The translations under genes were made by a program, and so were the position numbers. The notes beneath the pieces are model-generated. The model ran no database searches. It was given only the letters and a program-made list of their open reading frames with translations, and was not told the DNA's origin. Source: Acidovorax sp. A1169 (lineage in GTDB: Bacteria > Pseudomonadota > Gammaproteobacteria > Burkholderiales > Burkholderiaceae_C). From it: DNA of 64,000 nucleotides. Positions 1-9,248 of this stretch are shown here, in pieces; position 1 is the first letter of the stretch, and each line of letters starts with the position of its first letter. The DNA is taken from NCBI RefSeq assembly GCF_030704685.1, contig NZ_JAUZDX010000015.1:118376-182375 (forward strand). The letters run 5' to 3'.

Positions 1-417
1 GAGCAGGGCCTGCCCCACGGGGCCGGCCTGGGCGCCCGAGAGAACGATCAGCCCCTCGGACAGCTCCTGCAGCCACTCCCAGGTGCAGACGGCCAGGTTC
101 TTGACGATATTGCGCGTCCAGGCGCGGGCCAGCAGTTCCGACAGGCTCAGGTAGCCCTGGCGGTTCTGCACCAGCACGATCATGCGCGACGGCGGGGCCG
201 TGCCCTCACCCTCCAGGAAGATCTCGGCGCCCAGCAGGGGCTTGACGCCCTTGCCCCGGGCTTCCTTGTAGAACTTGATGGCGCCGAAAAGGTTGTTGAG
301 ATCGGTGATGGCCAGGGCGGGCTGGCCATCGACGGCGGCGGCCTTGGCCACCTCGTCGATGCGGTTGGTACCGTCGACGACGGAATATTCGGTGTGCAGG
401 CGCAAGTGGACAAACAT
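1..417 (-). CDS. dnaE: DNA polymerase III subunit alpha, N-terminal part (truncated by window edge)
   Basis: Only the first 139 residues are visible; the rest lies beyond base 1. The N-terminus MFVHLRLHTEYSVVDGT is the start of the PHP domain of the replicative polymerase catalytic subunit, with the HLRLHTEYS metal-site motif and the following TDLNNLFGAIKFY segment. DnaE performs leading- and lagging-strand synthesis in the Pol III core. An in-frame ATG nine bases upstream (position 426) would add MEP; I prefer 417 because the family begins with MFVHLR. It is divergent from bamD, with 189 bp between the two starts. Confidence 0.92.
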   Translation of the reverse strand, partial: MFVHLRLHTEYSVVDGTNRIDEVAKAAAVDGQPALAITDLNNLFGAIKFYKEARGKGVKPLLGAEIFLEGEGTAPPSRMIVLVQNRQGYLSLSELLARAWTRNIVKNLAVCTWEWLQELSEGLIVLSGAQAGPVGQALL

Positions 418-606
418 GGGCTCCATTGTAGAAAGCCCACTGCATCCCGTAACCGAAACGTTTGCGACAGGGGGATTCAGGAGCCGGATGCCGCCGGTAC
501 AATGCGCCGTCAGGTGTCCGCTTGGGTGCACGCCTGCGGGGACCCACTCTCCGCCGCCAGCCCCTGGAACATCCCGTTTCCTCTTTTTGCCTGAAAGCTG
601 CTTGCG

Positions 607-1404
607 ATGCTTCGTGCCCCACTGCCGTTTATCTCCGCCCTGCTGGCTGCAGGTGTCCTCGCCGGGTGCTCGACCACCACCGAAGACAAGACCGCCAACT
701 GGAGCCCGAACCGCATCTACTCCGAAGCCAAGGATGAAATGAACTCCGGCGGCTACGACAAGGCCGTGCCCTTGTTCGAAAAGCTCGAAGGCCGTGCCGC
801 CGGCACGCCGCTGGCCCAGCAGGCCCAGCTGGACAAGGCCTATGCCCACTTCAAGGCGGGCGAAAAAGCCCAGGCCGTGGCCACGCTCGACCGCTTCATG
901 AAGCTGCACCCCGCCAGCCCTGCGCTCGACTACGCCCTGTACCTGAAGGGCCTGGTCAACTTCAACGACAACCTGGGCCTGTTCTCGTGGCTGTCGCGCC
1001 AGGACCTGTCCGAGCGTGACCAGAAGGCGGCCAAGGATTCGTTCGAGTCCTTCAGCGAGCTGACCACGCGCTTCCCCGATTCGCGCTACGCCCAGGATGC
1101 GCGCCAGCGCATGACCTACATCGTCAATTCGCTGGCCCAGTACGAAGTGCACGTGGCACGCTACTACTACCAGCGCGGCGCCTACGTGGCCGCCATCAGC
1201 CGCGCCCAGGTGGCCGTGGCCGACTACCAGGGCGTGCCCGCCGTGGAAGAAGCGCTGTACATCCTGATGCAGTCCTACGATGCCCTGGGCATGGACCAGC
1301 TGCGCGACGACACCCGCCGCGTGATGGATGCCTCGTACCCGAAAAGCGAGTACGTGCGCGCCGGGCTCAAGGGCAAGGCGGATCCGTGGTGGAAGTTCTG
1401 GTAA
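607..1404 (+). CDS. bamD: Outer membrane assembly lipoprotein BamD
   Basis: Encodes 265 residues, the normal BamD length. The N-terminus is a lipoprotein signal, with the lipobox LAGC placing the lipidated cysteine at residue 21. Helical TPR-like repeats follow (the YSEAKDEMNSGGYDKAVPLFEKL region and the FPDSRYAQDARQRM region). BamD is the essential lipoprotein partner of BamA that folds beta-barrel proteins into the outer membrane. The gene is divergent from dnaE and its end faces the end of the DinG-type helicase gene 13 bp away. Confidence 0.95.
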   Translation: MLRAPLPFISALLAAGVLAGCSTTTEDKTANWSPNRIYSEAKDEMNSGGYDKAVPLFEKLEGRAAGTPLAQQAQLDKAYAHFKAGEKAQAVATLDRFMKLHPASPALDYALYLKGLVNFNDNLGLFSWLSRQDLSERDQKAAKDSFESFSELTTRFPDSRYAQDARQRMTYIVNSLAQYEVHVARYYYQRGAYVAAISRAQVAVADYQGVPAVEEALYILMQSYDALGMDQLRDDTRRVMDASYPKSEYVRAGLKGKADPWWKFW

Positions 1405-1417
1405 GTGCCTGAACGGT

Positions 1418-3457
1418 TCAGCCCGCGTCTGAACGGGCTACCAGCAAATCATCCAGCGCGGCGTCGAAATCCTCGGGGGTTTCCAGGCGCCGCATGGGCG
1501 GCAGGGCACGCAGCAGCCGCTTGCCATAGCCCATGGTGGCCAGGCGCGTATCGCCGACCACCAGCACCCCCTGGTCCGATTCGCGCCGTATCAACCGCCC
1601 GGCCCCCTGCTTGAGCGCCACCGCCGCCTCGGGCACCGAAACCTGCTGGAACGAACTGCCCCCTGCCTCCTCGATGCGCTGGCTGCGCGCCTCCACCAGC
1701 GGATCGCCGGGCGGCGGAAACGGCAGCTTGTCGATGATGACCAGTTGCAGCGCATCGCCCGGCACGTCGAACCCCTCCCAGAACGTGGCCGACGCCACCA
1801 GGATGCAGCCCGGGGCGCCGTGCCCGCTGCCTTCGCGAAAGCGCTCCATCAGGCGGCGCTTGGGCCATTCGCCCTGCACCAGCACCGACAGCGACTGGCC
1901 ATCGCCAAACCGGCGGTGCAAGGCATCACCAATGGTGGCCAGGGCCTTGAGCGTGGTGGTCAGCACCAGGGTGCGCCCGCCAATGCGCGCGGCAGCATCG
2001 CCGGCCAGGCGCGCAATGGCGGCGCTGTGGGCCGGGTCGGCCGGCTTGGGCAGGTGGCGCGGCACATACAGCGCGGCCTGCGTGGCGTAGTCGAACGGGC
2101 TGTCCACGCGCAGAATTTCTGCGCCTTCCAGGCCACAGCGCTCCACGAACCAGGTCAGCCCCTCATCCGTCCCCAGCGTGGCCGAGGTGAAGATCCAGGC
2201 GCGCGGGCGCTCGCCTTCGGGGTCGGGCCACTCATCGTCGCGTGCGCTGTGCGTGGGCTGCGTGAGCAGCCGGGTGCGCATGGCGTGCGATATGTCCAGC
2301 GGAGATTCGACCAGGCGCACCTGGGTGCTCCCGAGGTCGATCCAGCGCACCGCATCCTGGCTGCAGGGCCCGACGAACCGGGCCAGGCGGGCCAGCAGCT
2401 CGGTGCTGCGTTCGTACAGGCGTTCCAGGTCCGGGGCAGTCTCGCTCAGTTGATCGAGCGCCTCCTGGGCCTGGGCGCAGGCCGTGGACAGCCGGCGCAG
2501 CGCGGCGTCCCAGGCCTGTACTTCAGCGCCCTCGGGTGCGGCCTCTGTCCAGCCGCGCTTGCCCTGGGCGCTGGCACTGCCGCCGGCCAGCCTCAGCTCG
2601 CCCACCGCCTGCTCCACCCGGCCGGCCAGCGCCAGCCAGTCGGCCAGGCCCCGCGCGTGGTGAAGGCCTGCGGCCAACAGGTCGCGCGCAAAGTCGAGCA
2701 ATTGGCCCGAGGACAGTTGCAGGCCCAGAAACTGCACGCCAGTCTCGCTGATCTGGTGGGCCTCGTCGAACACCACCACGCGCACGGTGGGCAGCAGCTC
2801 GGCCACGCCCGATTCGCGCACGGCCATGTCGGCAAAGAACAGGTGGTGGTTGATGACCACGATATCGGCCGCCAGGGCCTCGCGCCGGGCGATGTTCACA
2901 TGGCATTCGCGCGCGCGCGGGCAACTCGCACCCAGGCAGTTCTCGCGCGTGGAGGTCACCAGCGGAATGACGGGGGAGCGCTCGTCCAGGCCCGTCAGTT
3001 CGGCCAGGTCGCCACTGCGCGTGCTGCGCGACCAGTCTTCGACCTTGGCCAGCACGCGCACCACATTACGATCTGTTACCGCGCTGTCCTGGCGGGCCTG
3101 CACCATGCGGTGCAGGCACAGGTAGCTGGCACGGCCCTTGAGCAGGGCGGCGCGCACCGGCACGCCCAGCACCTCGGCCAGGAGCGGCAGGTCGCGCGCG
3201 AACAGCTGGTCCTGCAGCGCCTTGGTGGCCGTGGAGAGCAGCACGCGCTCGCCACTGAGCAAGGCGGGAACCAGGTAGGAAAAGGTCTTGCCCACGCCGG
3301 TGCCTGCCTCTACCACCAGCATGCCGCCCTCTTCCATGGTGCGGGCCACGGCGGCGGCCATGCGGGTCTGGCCTTCGCGCGGGCGAAACTGGGCATCGGC
3401 CCGTGCCAGCAGGCCGCCAGGCGCAAACACCTCCTGCACCACCTCGGCCAACGGCAT
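1418..3457 (-). CDS. DinG/YoaA-family ATP-dependent DNA helicase (XPD-like, Fe-S)
   Basis: A 679-residue superfamily 2 helicase. Walker A is AGTGVGKT at residues 51-58 and the DEAH box is at 231-234 (VVVFDEAHQI). Four cysteines between them (C114, C174, C179, C185) fit the 4Fe-4S cluster of XPD/DinG helicases. The C-terminal half carries the family helicase motifs, including SATFWEGFDVPG and the QGAGRLIRR motif VI. Such 5'-3' helicases resolve R-loops, G-quadruplexes or stalled forks. It starts at an ATG at 3457 and is divergent from the PP2C gene. Whether it is DinG or YoaA in the strict sense cannot be decided here. Confidence 0.9.
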   Translation of the reverse strand: MPLAEVVQEVFAPGGLLARADAQFRPREGQTRMAAAVARTMEEGGMLVVEAGTGVGKTFSYLVPALLSGERVLLSTATKALQDQLFARDLPLLAEVLGVPVRAALLKGRASYLCLHRMVQARQDSAVTDRNVVRVLAKVEDWSRSTRSGDLAELTGLDERSPVIPLVTSTRENCLGASCPRARECHVNIARREALAADIVVINHHLFFADMAVRESGVAELLPTVRVVVFDEAHQISETGVQFLGLQLSSGQLLDFARDLLAAGLHHARGLADWLALAGRVEQAVGELRLAGGSASAQGKRGWTEAAPEGAEVQAWDAALRRLSTACAQAQEALDQLSETAPDLERLYERSTELLARLARFVGPCSQDAVRWIDLGSTQVRLVESPLDISHAMRTRLLTQPTHSARDDEWPDPEGERPRAWIFTSATLGTDEGLTWFVERCGLEGAEILRVDSPFDYATQAALYVPRHLPKPADPAHSAAIARLAGDAAARIGGRTLVLTTTLKALATIGDALHRRFGDGQSLSVLVQGEWPKRRLMERFREGSGHGAPGCILVASATFWEGFDVPGDALQLVIIDKLPFPPPGDPLVEARSQRIEEAGGSSFQQVSVPEAAVALKQGAGRLIRRESDQGVLVVGDTRLATMGYGKRLLRALPPMRRLETPEDFDAALDDLLVARSDAG

Positions 3458-3647
3458 CAGGCGGGCTCCCGGGTTTGTAGCAAGCGCTCCATGCGCAGCG
3501 CGATCGGTGGCCGCAGGGGCGAGGGGTGGGTGGATTTCAAAGGGGGCGCACGGCAGTCATGGCAAAAATGCCACAGGCGGGCGGATAATACGCGCTCCGG
3601 AGCACCCAAACGACAGCCAGGCCCGTCGGCACACCACAATCACCAGC

Positions 3648-4481
3648 ATGACCAAAGCGTTTCGCCTCATCGCCTCCACCGGCATCCACAAGGGTGACCG
3701 CGAGTACCAGCAAGACCAGGTGGCCCTGATCTCGCATGAACGGCACAACGGCTGTGTCCTGGGTGTCGTGGCCGACGGCATGGGGGGCCGCAGCGGCGGC
3801 CGCAAGGCCTCCGACCAGGTCATGATGACGGCCCGCCAGCTGTTCGAGCGCTATTCGCCCGAGACCGACGACCCGGCCGCCATGCTCAAGAGCATGGTGG
3901 AAGAGGCCCACATCGTCATCCGCCTCACGGCCATCTCGGCCGAGCAGGAGCCGCACAGCACCATCGCCGCCTTCCTGATCAACCCGCGTGGAGACTGCCA
4001 CTGGGTGCATGCAGGCGACTCGCGCATCTACCACTTCCAGGGCGGGCGCCTGGCGCACCGCACCAGCGACCACTCCTACGTACAGGCCCTGGTGGACCGG
4101 GGCGAGCTGACCGAGGCCGAGGCCAACAACCACCCGCACTCCAACATCCTGGTGGGCTGCCTGGGCACCGAGAGCGATCCGCCCATCACCACGCACATGA
4201 TTTCCCAGCTGCACCCGGGCGACACGCTCCTGGCCTGCAGCGACGGCGTGTGGCACTACTTCTCACCCACCGAGCTGGCCTCGGTGGTCGAATCGCTCTC
4301 GCCGCGTGAAGCCACGGAGTTCCTGATCGAAAAGGCCCGCACGCGGGCCCGTGGGGGTGGCGACAACCTGTCGCTGGTCATCGTGAAGATCGAGGCACTG
4401 GTCGAAGAGAAGAAGACCGTGCAGGGCATGGGCATGGGCACCCATCCCTCCGTTCCAGCAGGCGCGACCAGCAAGGTCTGA
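3648..4481 (+). CDS. PP2C-family serine/threonine protein phosphatase
   Basis: Encodes 277 residues from the ATG at 3648; the frame is open further upstream but lacks family similarity there. PP2C metal-binding aspartates are visible in order: GDREYQQDQ, VADGMGG, HAGDSRIY, ACSDGVWHYF and GGDNLSLVIV. The product is a soluble Mn/Mg-dependent phosphatase that removes phosphate from Ser/Thr residues and usually opposes a Hanks-type kinase. No kinase gene is adjacent. The C-terminal tail of about 30 residues is low complexity. Confidence 0.9.
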   Translation: MTKAFRLIASTGIHKGDREYQQDQVALISHERHNGCVLGVVADGMGGRSGGRKASDQVMMTARQLFERYSPETDDPAAMLKSMVEEAHIVIRLTAISAEQEPHSTIAAFLINPRGDCHWVHAGDSRIYHFQGGRLAHRTSDHSYVQALVDRGELTEAEANNHPHSNILVGCLGTESDPPITTHMISQLHPGDTLLACSDGVWHYFSPTELASVVESLSPREATEFLIEKARTRARGGGDNLSLVIVKIEALVEEKKTVQGMGMGTHPSVPAGATSKV

Positions 4482-4517
4482 GAGGCTGAGAGGCCGCCCC
4501 CTACCCCACCCTGCGCT

Positions 4518-5210
4518 TCAGGGCGCAGGCACGGGCAGTGGCGCAGCCGGCTTGCGGCCAGAGGCTGCGGCAGTGGCTTGGTCGCGGGCCACGCGGGCGC
4601 GGCGCGTTTCGGCCGCCTTCAATTCCTCGGCATGGCGCTCGCGGGCACGGCCCGCGCGCTGGGCGGCTTCGGCGGCGCGCTGGGCCTGCTCGGCTTCGCG
4701 CTGCTCGATGTTCTGCGCGCGCGGGGTGGGTACCACGGGGGTCTTGGGTGTGCGCGGCGTGCGCGGGGCCTGCACGTGCGGCTGGCCACGCACGCCGATC
4801 CCCACTTCAGGGGCTTCACCCGGCGGGCTTGGCTGGGCAGCCTGCTTTTCCGCGATGCTGCGCCGCCGCTCGGCGGCTTTTTCCTTGCGCTCGGCATCGT
4901 TGATCTGCATCTCGCGCGAGCGCAGGCCGGCTTCGGCCTCGCGGGCCCGGTTGCGTTCCACGCGCAGGCAGTCTTCCACCGCAAAGAGCTTGTAGCACTC
5001 GGTCTCGGCCGCCAGGCGCCGGGCGGCCACGGCCTTGCGCTCCTGCGCGATGTGCGCGCGTTCGGCAGCCCGGTGGGCATGGGCCGCCTTGCGCTCTGCC
5101 GATTCGGGCTCTGCTGCGGCCTGGGCCAGGGCGAGCGAGGCCATGCCCATCTGCACCAGCAGGCACAGCGCCGGGATGATGATGAACTGCCGCATTGTCC
5201 TGGTCTTCAT
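4518..5210 (-). CDS. Secreted Ala/Arg/Glu-rich coiled-coil protein, unknown function
   Basis: Encodes 230 residues. It begins with a signal peptide (hydrophobic stretch to about residue 30, ending LALAQA), so the product is likely periplasmic. The mature part is charged and Ala-rich, with repeated AERKAA, AERAH and AAERRRS heptad-like segments suggesting a long coiled coil. One pair of cysteines lies at ETECYKLFAVEDCLR. The C-terminal third is Pro-rich (PRTPRTPKTPVVPTP). Its ATG overlaps the stop of zapE by 4 bp (ATGA), so the two are probably co-translated. I do not recognise a named family. Confidence 0.75.
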   Translation of the reverse strand: MKTRTMRQFIIIPALCLLVQMGMASLALAQAAAEPESAERKAAHAHRAAERAHIAQERKAVAARRLAAETECYKLFAVEDCLRVERNRAREAEAGLRSREMQINDAERKEKAAERRRSIAEKQAAQPSPPGEAPEVGIGVRGQPHVQAPRTPRTPKTPVVPTPRAQNIEQREAEQAQRAAEAAQRAGRARERHAEELKAAETRRARVARDQATAAASGRKPAAPLPVPAP

Positions 5211-6304
5211 GTCAAGCCTGTATCCACCATGCGGCGCTCAAGCGCCAGAAATTCCTTGGACTGCATCTCGTTCAGGCGCGATACGGTGCGCGGGAACTCG
5301 TGTGCCAGGGGGCCTTCCGTGTACAACGCCTCGGGCGGCACGGCGGCCGACATGATGAGCTTCACGCGCCGGTCGTACAGCACGTCCACCAGCCAGGTGA
5401 AGCGCCGCGCGGGCGAGGCCATGGCCACCGGCAGGTAGGGTACATCGGACAGCAGTACGGTGTGGAACTGCGTGGCGATCTCCAGGTAGTCGTTCTGCGA
5501 ACGCGGCCCGCCGCACAGTTCACGGAAGTCGAACCATACCACCCCGCCGGCCTTGCGCTTGGCGCGGATCTCGCGCGCCTCGATGTGCAGCACCGGATCT
5601 TCGTCGTGCACCTCGGCCAGCTGGTTGAAGGCCTCGTTCATCTGCGCATCTGCATCCGGCCCCAGGGGCATGTGGTAGAGCTTGACCTGTTCCATGGTGC
5701 GGCGGCGGTAGTCGGTGCCATTGTCCACATTCACCACCTCCAGGCGCTCATTGAGCAGCGCGATGGCGGGAAGGATGCGGTCGCGGTGCAGGCCGTCCGG
5801 GTACAGGTCGTCGGGCTTGAAGTTGGAGGTGGTGACGAAGCCCACACCGTTCTCGAACAGCGACGCCAGCAGGCGGTGCAGGATCATCGCGTCGGTGATG
5901 TCGGCCACGTGGAATTCGTCGAAGCAGATGAGCTTGTAGCGCTTGGAGATGCGCTCACCCAGCACATCGAGCGGGTTCTGCGTGCCCTGCAGGCCCGCCA
6001 GTTCGCGGTGCACCTCGCGCATGAACTCGTGAAAATGCAGCCGCACCTTGCGCTTGAGCGGCACGGCGTCGAAAAAGCATTCCATGAGGAAGCTCTTGCC
6101 ACGCCCCACCCCGCCGTACATGTAGACGCCGCGCGGGATGTCCGGGCGGTTGATGAGCTTCTTGAAGGCGTTGGAGCGGCGCTCTTTATAGGTAGCCCAC
6201 TCGTCGGCGCAACGCTGCAGCGCGTCCACGGCGCGCAGCTGTGCAGGGTCGCTCTGGAAGCCCTTGGCTTCGAGTTCGGCCAGGTAGGTCTGTTTGACAG
6301 TCAC
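5207..6304 (-). CDS. zapE: AFG1/ZapE family ATPase
   Basis: Encodes 365 residues, the expected length for ZapE. Walker A is GGVGRGKS in the segment GVYMYGGVGRGKSFLMECFF, and Walker B is the LICFDEFHVADI stretch. The family (Afg1/Lace1 in mitochondria, ZapE in bacteria) is a peripheral membrane AAA+ ATPase; ZapE binds the Z-ring and affects division under stress. It lies between lpdA upstream and the secreted coiled-coil gene, which it overlaps by 4 bp. A hairpin in the lpdA-zapE gap suggests it has its own promoter. Confidence 0.93.
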   Translation of the reverse strand: MTVKQTYLAELEAKGFQSDPAQLRAVDALQRCADEWATYKERRSNAFKKLINRPDIPRGVYMYGGVGRGKSFLMECFFDAVPLKRKVRLHFHEFMREVHRELAGLQGTQNPLDVLGERISKRYKLICFDEFHVADITDAMILHRLLASLFENGVGFVTTSNFKPDDLYPDGLHRDRILPAIALLNERLEVVNVDNGTDYRRRTMEQVKLYHMPLGPDADAQMNEAFNQLAEVHDEDPVLHIEAREIRAKRKAGGVVWFDFRELCGGPRSQNDYLEIATQFHTVLLSDVPYLPVAMASPARRFTWLVDVLYDRRVKLIMSAAVPPEALYTEGPLAHEFPRTVSRLNEMQSKEFLALERRMVDTGLT

Positions 6305-6344
6305 GGTGCGCTCGCCCTGGTGCTAGGAATGAATAAGGCATAAA

Positions 6345-6374
6345 GCGCCGCCGCCCTTCACAGGGCGACGGCGC
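6345..6374 (-). terminator. Intrinsic terminator after lpdA
   Basis: A 13-bp inverted repeat with one mismatch (arms 6345-6357 and 6362-6374, loop of 4 nt) lies directly after the lpdA stop, read on the minus strand. It is GC-rich and is followed by a short T-rich stretch (TTTATGCC). It separates lpdA from zapE. Confidence 0.6.
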
Positions 6375-6397
6375 CATCTATCTCCCGTGGGAGGAGA

Positions 6398-7825
6398 TCA
6401 GAAGTTCAGCGTGCGCTTGTCCACGGCCAGGGCTGCTTCCTTGGTGGCTTCGCTCAGGCTGGGGTGGGCGTGGCAGATGCGCGCGATGTCTTCGCTGCTG
6501 GCCTTGAACTCCATGGCGACGACGGCCTCGGAGATCAGCTCGCTGGCCTGCGGGCCCACGATGTGCACGCCCAGAATTTCATCGGTGTCGGCATCGGCCA
6601 GCATCTTCACCATGCCGGTGGTGTCGCCCAGTGCGCGTGCGCGGCCGTTGGCCAGGAACGGGAAGGTACCGGCCTTGTACTTGACGCCATCGGCCTTGAG
6701 CTGCTGCTCGGTGCGGCCCACCCAGGCGATCTCGGGGCTGGTGTAGATGACCCAGGGCACAGTGTTGAAGTTCACGTGGCCATGCTGGCCGGCAATGCGC
6801 TCGGCCACGGCAACGCCTTCTTCCTCGGCCTTGTGCGCCAGCATCGGGCCGCGCACCACGTCGCCTACCGCCCACACGCCGGGCAGGTTGGTCTTGCAGT
6901 CGGCATCGACCACGATGGCGCCACGCTCGTCCAGGGCCAGGCCCACTGCTTCGGTGTTCAGGCCGATGGTGTTGGGCACGCGGCCGATGGAGACGATGAG
7001 CCTGTCCACTTCCAGCGCCTGGGCTTCGCCCTTGGCGTTGGTGTAGGCGATGCTCACGCCCTTCTTGCCGGTCTTGATTTCGCCGACCTTCACGCCCAGC
7101 TCGATCTTCAGGCCCTGCTTGTCGAAGGCCTTCTTGGCTTCCTTGGCGATCTGCTCGTCCACCGCGCCCAGGAAGGTGGGCAGGCCTTCGAGGATGGTGA
7201 CTTCGGCACCCAGGCGGCGCCACACCGAGCCCATTTCCAGGCCGATCACGCCCGAGCCGATGAGGCCCAGCTTCTTGGGCACGGCGCCCACGCGCAGCGC
7301 GCCGTCGTTGGACAGCACGAATTCTTCGTCGAACGGCGTGCCGGGCAGCGCACGGGCGTTGGAGCCGGTGGCGATGATGATCTGCTTGCCCGTGATCGAC
7401 TCTTCGGCGACGCCCGCCACCTTGAGCTCGTAGCCACCTTCGGTGGCCTTCACGAACGAGCCGCGGCCGTGGAAGAAGCTGACCTTGTTTTTCTTGAACA
7501 GGTACAGGATGCCGTCGTTGTTCTGCTTGACGACGGTGTCCTTGCGGGCCAGCATCTTCGCCACGTCCATCTTCACGCCGGTGGCCGTGATGCCGTGCTC
7601 GGCAAAGTGCTTGTTGGCGTGCTCGAAATGCTCGGACGATTGCAGCAGCGCCTTGGAGGGGATGCACCCCACGTTGGTGCAGGTGCCGCCCGGTGCGGGG
7701 CCGCCCTTGTCGTTCTTCCACTCGTCGATGCAGGCCACGTTGAAGCCCAGCTGGGCGGCTCGGATGGCGGCGATGTAGCCGCCGGGGCCGCCACCGATGA
7801 CGATCACGTCGAATTGTTTGCTCAT
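6398..7825 (-). CDS. lpdA: Dihydrolipoyl dehydrogenase (E3)
   Basis: Encodes 475 residues from the ATG at 7825. The FAD-binding motif is [10 protein letters not shown] near the N-terminus. The redox disulfide is [10 protein letters not shown], the NAD-binding glycines lie in [13 protein letters not shown], and the catalytic His motif is HAHPSLSE near the C-terminus. E3 reoxidises the dihydrolipoyl groups of the 2-oxoglutarate dehydrogenase E2 using NAD. It sits third in the order sucA-sucB-lpdA, but a strong terminator precedes it, so its dose relative to sucAB may be set by read-through or its own promoter. Confidence 0.96.
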   Translation of the reverse strand: MSKQFDVIVIGGGPGGYIAAIRAAQLGFNVACIDEWKNDKGGPAPGGTCTNVGCIPSKALLQSSEHFEHANKHFAEHGITATGVKMDVAKMLARKDTVVKQNNDGILYLFKKNKVSFFHGRGSFVKATEGGYELKVAGVAEESITGKQIIIATGSNARALPGTPFDEEFVLSNDGALRVGAVPKKLGLIGSGVIGLEMGSVWRRLGAEVTILEGLPTFLGAVDEQIAKEAKKAFDKQGLKIELGVKVGEIKTGKKGVSIAYTNAKGEAQALEVDRLIVSIGRVPNTIGLNTEAVGLALDERGAIVVDADCKTNLPGVWAVGDVVRGPMLAHKAEEEGVAVAERIAGQHGHVNFNTVPWVIYTSPEIAWVGRTEQQLKADGVKYKAGTFPFLANGRARALGDTTGMVKMLADADTDEILGVHIVGPQASELISEAVVAMEFKASSEDIARICHAHPSLSEATKEAALAVDKRTLNF

Positions 7826-7851
7826 GTCGGTCTCAATCACTTGTTCATTGG

Positions 7852-7902
7852 AAAAAAGACCCACCGGCGGGCACGGCCAGGGGCCGGCCACGCGGGTGGG
7901 TC
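7852..7902 (-). terminator. Intrinsic terminator between sucB and lpdA
   Basis: On the minus strand GACCCACC (7895-7902) pairs with GGTGGGTC (7858-7865) as an 8-bp stem. A further GC-rich inner pairing (GTGGCCGG with CCGTGCCC-like bases) lies inside it, and a run of six T residues (7852-7857) follows. It lies 13 bases after the sucB stop and 27 bases before the lpdA start. Confidence 0.8.
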
Positions 7903-7915
7903 GATTCGGGTGCTA

Positions 7916-9196
<1,281 letters not shown>

Positions 9197-9248
9197 ATCA
9201 ATTCTTTCGGAATGGGGTTCTGTTCTGTGTAATCGGGGGTTGCCGGCC

